6,727 nucleotides of DNA from positions 1 to 6,727 of the forward strand of contig CAMDJY010000086.1 in the NCBI GenBank assembly GCA_945901145.1, written 5' to 3'. Of the stretch, positions 1-3,842 are shown piece by piece. The number at the start of each line of letters is the position of its first letter. Position 1 is the stretch's first letter. A model generated the notes under the pieces. The model was not told where the DNA came from, made no database searches, and saw only the letters and a list, made by a program, of their open reading frames with translations. This stretch comes from Legionella genomosp. 1. Lineage in GTDB: Bacteria; Pseudomonadota; Gammaproteobacteria; Legionellales; Legionellaceae. Made by a program: the position numbers and the translations under genes.

Positions 1-3
1 GGT

Positions 4-657
4 TTGATCAAAATACTCGTCGTGGATGATCATCCCTTAATTCGATTGGGTATCCGTCGGTTGTTAGATGATGTTCCGGATATTGAAGTCAGCGCCGAGG
101 CGGAAAATGGTGATGCTGCCCTTATGCTGATTAAATTGCATCAACCTGATATTGTTTTGTTAGATATGAAGATGCCAGGGATTGATGGTTGGGAAGTGGC
201 GCGTCGATTAAAAAAAACCAACCCAAAAGTTAATATTATTATACTCAGCGGCATTGCAATTGAGCTTTTCCCCGTGCATATCTTGCAATTGGGCGCCATG
301 GGGTATTTGAGCAAGGAATCATCGGTTGATGAAATTATTCTTGCGATTAGAAAAGTTGCCCAAGGCGAGCGTTATATTGACACTAAAATCGCACAAGAAA
401 TCGCAATAAATCGTTTACATACGTCTGAAAAAACACCCTTCGAACGACTTTCGGAGCGTGAAATGCAAGTGATGCTTATGTTATCCAAGGGACAAACTGT
501 TCCTTCAATTGCTAAAAATCTTTTTTTAAGTACAAAAACCGTCAATGGCTATCGCTATCGTATGTTTGATAAACTCGGCATCAAAAATGATGTAGAATTA
601 ATCTACTTAGCTATGAAACATAAAATGATCGAACAATTCGCAGATGCAACTGAATGA
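4..657 (+). CDS. letA: LetA/GacA/UvrY-family two-component response regulator
   Basis: A 217-residue DNA-binding response regulator, the cytoplasmic partner of a LetS/GacS/BarA-type hybrid sensor kinase. Residues 1-120 form a receiver domain with the acidic pair D8-D9, phospho-acceptor D54 in the LLDMKMPG stretch, S82 and K104. Residues about 149-207 form a LuxR-type helix-turn-helix (LSEREMQVM, then KTVNGYRYRMF, the GacA/UvrY signature, with G182 where UvrY has Ser). Length matches the family (about 218). The start is TTG at 4-6, chosen because it gives the family N-terminus MIKILVVDDH; the ribosome binding site lies outside the window. The 3' end overlaps uvrC by 14 bases, the arrangement known for uvrY-uvrC. 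In Legionella the orthologue activates RsmY/RsmZ small RNAs that titrate CsrA and trigger the transmissive phase. Family assignment is very secure; the name letA rather than uvrY/gacA rests on the neighbouring enh genes. Confidence 0.9.
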   Translation: MIKILVVDDHPLIRLGIRRLLDDVPDIEVSAEAENGDAALMLIKLHQPDIVLLDMKMPGIDGWEVARRLKKTNPKVNIIILSGIAIELFPVHILQLGAMGYLSKESSVDEIILAIRKVAQGERYIDTKIAQEIAINRLHTSEKTPFERLSEREMQVMLMLSKGQTVPSIAKNLFLSTKTVNGYRYRMFDKLGIKNDVELIYLAMKHKMIEQFADATE

Positions 658-2488
658 GCAGTTAAAATACTTTCTTAAGAATCTAACTTCAGAACCGGGT
701 GTGTATCGCATGCGCGATGTGCATGATGGTGTGTTGTATGTCGGTAAAGCGTCGAATTTAAAAAAACGTGTGAATAGTTATTTTGTTAAGCATAACCAAA
801 GTGTCAAAACCAACGCGCTTGTCAAACAAATTGCATCGATTGATGTGACTGTCACCCGCAGTGAAATAGAAGCTTTATTATTAGAAAGCAGTTTAATCAA
901 AACATTGCGGCCCAAATATAATGTTTTGATGCGTGATGATAAGTCTTATCCCTATATTCATTTGTCGTTAGATCATCCATACCCGAGCTTGAGTATGATA
1001 CGTTCGAAAGTTAAGCCTCAATCGAAGCATTATTTTGGTCCTTATCCCAATATTATTGCAGTCAGAGAAACTTTAAATATCATTCAAAAAATTTTTAATA
1101 TTAGAAATTGTACTGACAGCTATTTTAACGCACGCACCAGGCCTTGTTTGCAATATCAATTGAAACGCTGTCAGGCGCCATGTACCGGCTTGATTTCAGA
1201 AATAGATTATCGGCAAGCGGTTCTTGATGCGACTGCTTTTTTGCAAGGAAAATCTCAACAAGTATTAGCGGCATTTGAGGCAAGAATGCAACATGCTGTT
1301 GATCGTTTAGCATTTGAGGAGGCGAGTTATTTACGTGATCAAATCAAACAACTGCGTCTGATTCAAGAACAACAACATGTTATTCTGCAAAAAGGTGATG
1401 TTGATGTGATTGTGATTCAGGCAGAGGTTGGGTTTGCCTGTGTGCAATGGCTGAGCGTTCGTCAAGGACAAATTTTAGATAACCAATCATTTTTTCCAGA
1501 AGTTCCAGAAGAAGCGCTAGGCATGGATGCGTTGTGGCAGCAAATTTTTGAAGCATTTGTGACGCATTTTTATCAAAATAATCCTGCTAAAATTCCGGAA
1601 TGTATTATTACCGATCATGTATTTCCTGAACAAGATGTATTAACTCAAATTCTCACTGAATGGCGTGGCAGTCGATGTCAGATTCAAGTTGATGTTCGCG
1701 GCAATAAATTAAATTGGCTTAATTTTGCTCGAAATAATTTATCTCATGTTGTTGAAAGTCGCCAAAACGCTACTTTGTTCATGAAAAAGCGGTTTGAAAT
1801 ATTAAACAAAGTATTGGCGCAACCAACGCCGATTATTCGTATGGTTTGTTTTGATATCAGTCACACACAGGGTTCCCAAACCATGGCTTCTTGCGTGGTA
1901 TTTGATGAAAAAGGGCCACTTAAGGGTGATTATCGACGGTTTACGATTCGTGATATTACTCCAGGTGATGATTATGCTGCTATGGAACAAGTGGTGAGTC
2001 GTTATTGTCGTCGCCTAACCCATTATACCTGGCCATCCTTGATAATTATTGATGGCGGTAAAGGACAAGTGTCTATTGCCAAACAAGTGCTAGAGGGTAT
2101 TGATCATCCAGAAGTACAGGTACTTGGGATTGCCAAAGGCCCTGAACGCAAGGCCGGATTAGAACGATTAATTTTAGGTGATACAATGATGGAAATCAGC
2201 TTACCGAGTGATTCTTTAGCATTGCATTTATTACAACAGATTCGCGATGAAGCGCATCGTTTTGCAATTAGTGCCCATCGCCAAAAGCGTCAAAAATCGA
2301 GTTTAAGTACTTCTTTGACTTCCATACCAGGCATTGGTACCAAAAGACGACAGGCGCTTTTACAGCGTTTCGGAGGGATCCAAGCGCTTGCCCGCGCTCC
2401 TGTTGAAGAAATAATCAAAGTTGCGGGCATTAATCAAACGCTTGCACTAGAAATCTATCAACATTTTCATCATCAAAAAAAAGATTAA
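644..2488 (+). CDS. uvrC: UvrABC excision nuclease subunit C (UvrC)
   Basis: UvrC makes the 3' and 5' incisions around DNA lesions after UvrB loading in nucleotide excision repair. The 614-residue protein is full length (E. coli 610) with all domains. The GIY-YIG nuclease (about 16-95) has GVY at 19-21, YVG at 32-34, R42, Y46 and catalytic E76. Four cysteines C156, C168, C176 and C180 match those reported to hold an iron-sulfur cluster in E. coli UvrC. The UVR motif that contacts UvrB is at about 205-240 (LAFEEASYLRDQI). The RNase H-like nuclease (about 380-550) has D404 (CFDISHT), D442/D443 (TPGDDYAAM), D470 (IIIDGGKGQ) and H545. A tandem helix-hairpin-helix DNA-binding region covers about 557-610 (IPGIGTKRRQALL). 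The ATG at 644 lies inside the upstream regulator gene, lacks a clear Shine-Dalgarno sequence and aligns well with the family N-terminus, so translational coupling is likely. Nothing is missing or broken. Confidence 0.97.
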   Translation: MQLNEQLKYFLKNLTSEPGVYRMRDVHDGVLYVGKASNLKKRVNSYFVKHNQSVKTNALVKQIASIDVTVTRSEIEALLLESSLIKTLRPKYNVLMRDDKSYPYIHLSLDHPYPSLSMIRSKVKPQSKHYFGPYPNIIAVRETLNIIQKIFNIRNCTDSYFNARTRPCLQYQLKRCQAPCTGLISEIDYRQAVLDATAFLQGKSQQVLAAFEARMQHAVDRLAFEEASYLRDQIKQLRLIQEQQHVILQKGDVDVIVIQAEVGFACVQWLSVRQGQILDNQSFFPEVPEEALGMDALWQQIFEAFVTHFYQNNPAKIPECIITDHVFPEQDVLTQILTEWRGSRCQIQVDVRGNKLNWLNFARNNLSHVVESRQNATLFMKKRFEILNKVLAQPTPIIRMVCFDISHTQGSQTMASCVVFDEKGPLKGDYRRFTIRDITPGDDYAAMEQVVSRYCRRLTHYTWPSLIIIDGGKGQVSIAKQVLEGIDHPEVQVLGIAKGPERKAGLERLILGDTMMEISLPSDSLALHLLQQIRDEAHRFAISAHRQKRQKSSLSTSLTSIPGIGTKRRQALLQRFGGIQALARAPVEEIIKVAGINQTLALEIYQHFHHQKKD

Positions 2489-2571
2489 TTGAAATCGTAA
2501 AAAAAGGCTTGTGCGTTCCCGAATAATAGACTAATTGTTATATGAGGGGTGTCGAAAAAGGATGATCAATC
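2489..2571 (+). promoter_or_regulatory. uvrC-enhA intergenic region with weak promoter candidates
   Basis: This 83-base AT-rich gap is the largest in the window and the natural place for an enh operon promoter, but no strong sigma-70 pair is present. Candidates are TTCCCG (2516-2521) with TATATG (2539-2544) at 17-base spacing, and AATAAT (2522-2527), a good -10 match without a good -35. TAAA (2498-2501) followed 16 bases later by CCCGAATA (2518-2525) loosely resembles a FliA (sigma-28) promoter, with wrong spacing by one and only five of eight -10 matches. No GC-rich hairpin with a U-tract is seen after uvrC, so readthrough from letA-uvrC into enhA is possible. All of this is inference from short motifs. 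Confidence 0.3.
2556..2565 (+). promoter_or_regulatory. enhA ribosome binding site, resembles a CsrA site
   Basis: AAGGA at 2558-2562 is a good Shine-Dalgarno sequence nine bases before the enhA ATG at 2572 and supports that start. The ten bases 2556-2565 match the published CsrA consensus ACARGGAUGU at eight positions (mismatches at 2557 and 2565), so CsrA bound here would block ribosome loading. A short stem (2562-2565 with 2570-2573) could form just after the GGA and take in the first bases of the start codon. Caution: any good Shine-Dalgarno shares the AGGA core. The ribosome site is well supported; the CsrA role is inferred. Confidence 0.6.
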
Positions 2572-3306
2572 ATGAAGAAGTTAGTCATCGTATTAATTCT
2601 ATTTATAGGTGCAATGCCGGTGATGGCGGAGGACTTGCAAAATGTATCGCCTTATTACGGCTCAGGCTTGTGTACTTATAAACAGTTTCAATGTATCAAA
2701 ATTAATAGGGGGCAGACTTGGGAAAATTTATTTCCAAATCCTGAACAACGCGACATAGTTCAGCGTTTGAATCGTACCTATAATTACTTATCATCTGGAA
2801 AAGAAATTGTTGTTCCTCGTGATCTTGACCACATTACGTTATTAGATGTGGCGCCTTTTCCGCAAAAAATTGATGAACATGAAAAGCAGATCATCATCGA
2901 TCAAGAGAAACTGGCATGGGGTGCTTATAACGAAGATGGACAGTTAGTGCACTGGGGGCCGATTTCATCAGGACGAGATAAGTGCTCTGATAGTAACCGC
3001 TCTTGTCGCACCATGTCTGGCATATTTCGTGTTTTTAGTAAAGAAAATGAGCGCTGTAAATCAGATGTTTATCCGATTGGCAAAGGTGGTGCCAAAATGC
3101 CTTATTGTATGTATTTTCATAAGGGTTTTGCCTTACATGGTGCGGAGGATATTCCTGGTTATCGCGCGAGCCATGGTTGTGTCCGCATGTTTATTCGTGA
3201 TGCCAAATGGTTAAATGAACAGTTTACTGATATTTCCAATGAAGCGAATCAATATATGGGAACCAAAGTTGTGGTTCGTCCTCTTAATTCGGTCGAGAAA
3301 TTATGA
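2572..3306 (+). CDS. enhA: EnhA-family L,D-transpeptidase (YkuD), periplasmic
   Basis: A 244-residue exported enzyme of the L,D-transpeptidase (YkuD/ErfK) superfamily, which uses a catalytic cysteine to form 3-3 peptidoglycan crosslinks or attach outer-membrane proteins to peptidoglycan. Residues 1-19 are a Sec signal peptide (KK, hydrophobic core, cut after VMA). Residues about 36-84 form a LysM-like segment (IKINRGQTWENLF, later LNRTYNYLSSGKEIVVP), probably cell-wall binding. The catalytic domain covers about 105-237, with H189-G190 and S200-H201-G202-C203-V204-R205; C203 is the nucleophile. Six other cysteines (34, 41, 138, 145, 162, 179) suggest disulfides. The usual TPxG motif reads TMSG at 147-150. 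A Shine-Dalgarno nine bases upstream supports the start. It overlaps enhB by four bases. Fold and catalysis are clear; the name EnhA follows from the EnhB and EnhC neighbours, since Legionellales carry several EnhA-like paralogues. Its exact substrate (crosslink or protein tether) cannot be told from sequence. Confidence 0.88.
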   Translation: MKKLVIVLILFIGAMPVMAEDLQNVSPYYGSGLCTYKQFQCIKINRGQTWENLFPNPEQRDIVQRLNRTYNYLSSGKEIVVPRDLDHITLLDVAPFPQKIDEHEKQIIIDQEKLAWGAYNEDGQLVHWGPISSGRDKCSDSNRSCRTMSGIFRVFSKENERCKSDVYPIGKGGAKMPYCMYFHKGFALHGAEDIPGYRASHGCVRMFIRDAKWLNEQFTDISNEANQYMGTKVVVRPLNSVEKL

Positions 3307-3818
3307 TGAAATATATCACTAAATTGATTTTGACAAGTTTATTATTACAAACATCAATGGTTGCAATCGTTGCTGCTGAAGATGCTGATGCCAGACGTCC
3401 TTTGGGATGCAAAGACGTCGGATACCAGTTTGAGCTTAAAATTTTGAGACTGTTGCCTTTAGAGACTGCGGATCAACAATCGCTTTATTTTATTTTTAAT
3501 GCAGACTCTAAACCTGTGAATTTATATCAAATGCGAGGAGAAGACAGTACGCGCAGCATCTATATGAATCATGTGATTCGGCCACGACAATGGGCGGTTT
3601 TATCGACGAGTGAACCGGAAGTTCGCTATATTTGTACCATGAATGATGATAAGTCAAATTATGGTAAAGTCGTTGACTGTGGTGAAACACTTAAAGTTTG
3701 TGAGTATGCTCGGGTAAAATACGGGATGAATAATCGAGGTAATTATTGGCTGGTGAACGGCAATACAAATACCGGTGCTGTTTATGAGGTTTTACATTAT
3801 GGGATCATTCCCAGATAA
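3303..3818 (+). CDS. enhB: EnhB-like exported protein, function unknown
   Basis: A 171-residue exported protein. Residues 1 to about 25 are a signal peptide (MMK, hydrophobic stretch, likely cut after IVAA). The mature part has four cysteines, C36, C111, C126 and C133, consistent with two disulfide bonds in a periplasmic or surface location. There are no membrane segments after the signal and no enzyme motif I recognise; the body (about 40-110, then GNYWLVNGNTNTG) looks like a small beta-rich domain. The ATG at 3303 overlaps the enhA stop as ATGA; a second ATG at 3306 would lose only one residue. GAGA at 3295-3298 is a weak Shine-Dalgarno, so coupled translation with enhA is likely. The name EnhB rests mainly on its size and its place between an EnhA-type transpeptidase and a giant Sel1 protein, the Legionella enhABC order. 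The molecular function of EnhB is, to my knowledge, not established. Confidence 0.75.
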   Translation: MMKYITKLILTSLLLQTSMVAIVAAEDADARRPLGCKDVGYQFELKILRLLPLETADQQSLYFIFNADSKPVNLYQMRGEDSTRSIYMNHVIRPRQWAVLSTSEPEVRYICTMNDDKSNYGKVVDCGETLKVCEYARVKYGMNNRGNYWLVNGNTNTGAVYEVLHYGIIPR

Positions 3819-3830
3819 TTAATCAAACAA

Positions 3831-3837
3831 AGGGGGA
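3831..3837 (+). promoter_or_regulatory. enhC ribosome binding site (AGGGGGA)
   Basis: A strong purine-rich Shine-Dalgarno five bases before the ATG at 3843 fixes the enhC start in the 24-base gap after enhB. The ten bases 3831-3840 match the CsrA consensus at seven positions, weaker than at enhA. No promoter or terminator is visible between enhB and enhC, so all three are probably one transcript. Confidence 0.7.
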
Positions 3838-3842
3838 TCTCC

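Noticed and set aside
1101..1109. TTAGAAATT, the left half of a LetA-binding box
   Set aside because: The right half of the palindrome (TTTCTNA) is absent and the site is inside uvrC coding sequence.
1125..1313. 62-codon reverse-strand open frame within uvrC
   Set aside because: It lies opposite a strongly conserved uvrC coding region, has no family resemblance, and looks like chance.
1802..1990. 62-codon reverse-strand open frame within uvrC
   Set aside because: It is antisense to the RNase H-like domain of UvrC and has no recognisable product.
2522..2543. Imperfect AT-rich dyad (ATAA with TTAT) after uvrC considered as a terminator
   Set aside because: Only about four base pairs, AT-only, and no U-tract, so it would not terminate.
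3029..3214. 61-codon open frame in another frame of enhA
   Set aside because: It overlaps the catalytic part of EnhA, whose conserved motifs show the true frame.
3508..3690. 60-codon reverse-strand open frame within enhB
   Set aside because: Short, low-complexity translation opposite a well-supported operon gene.
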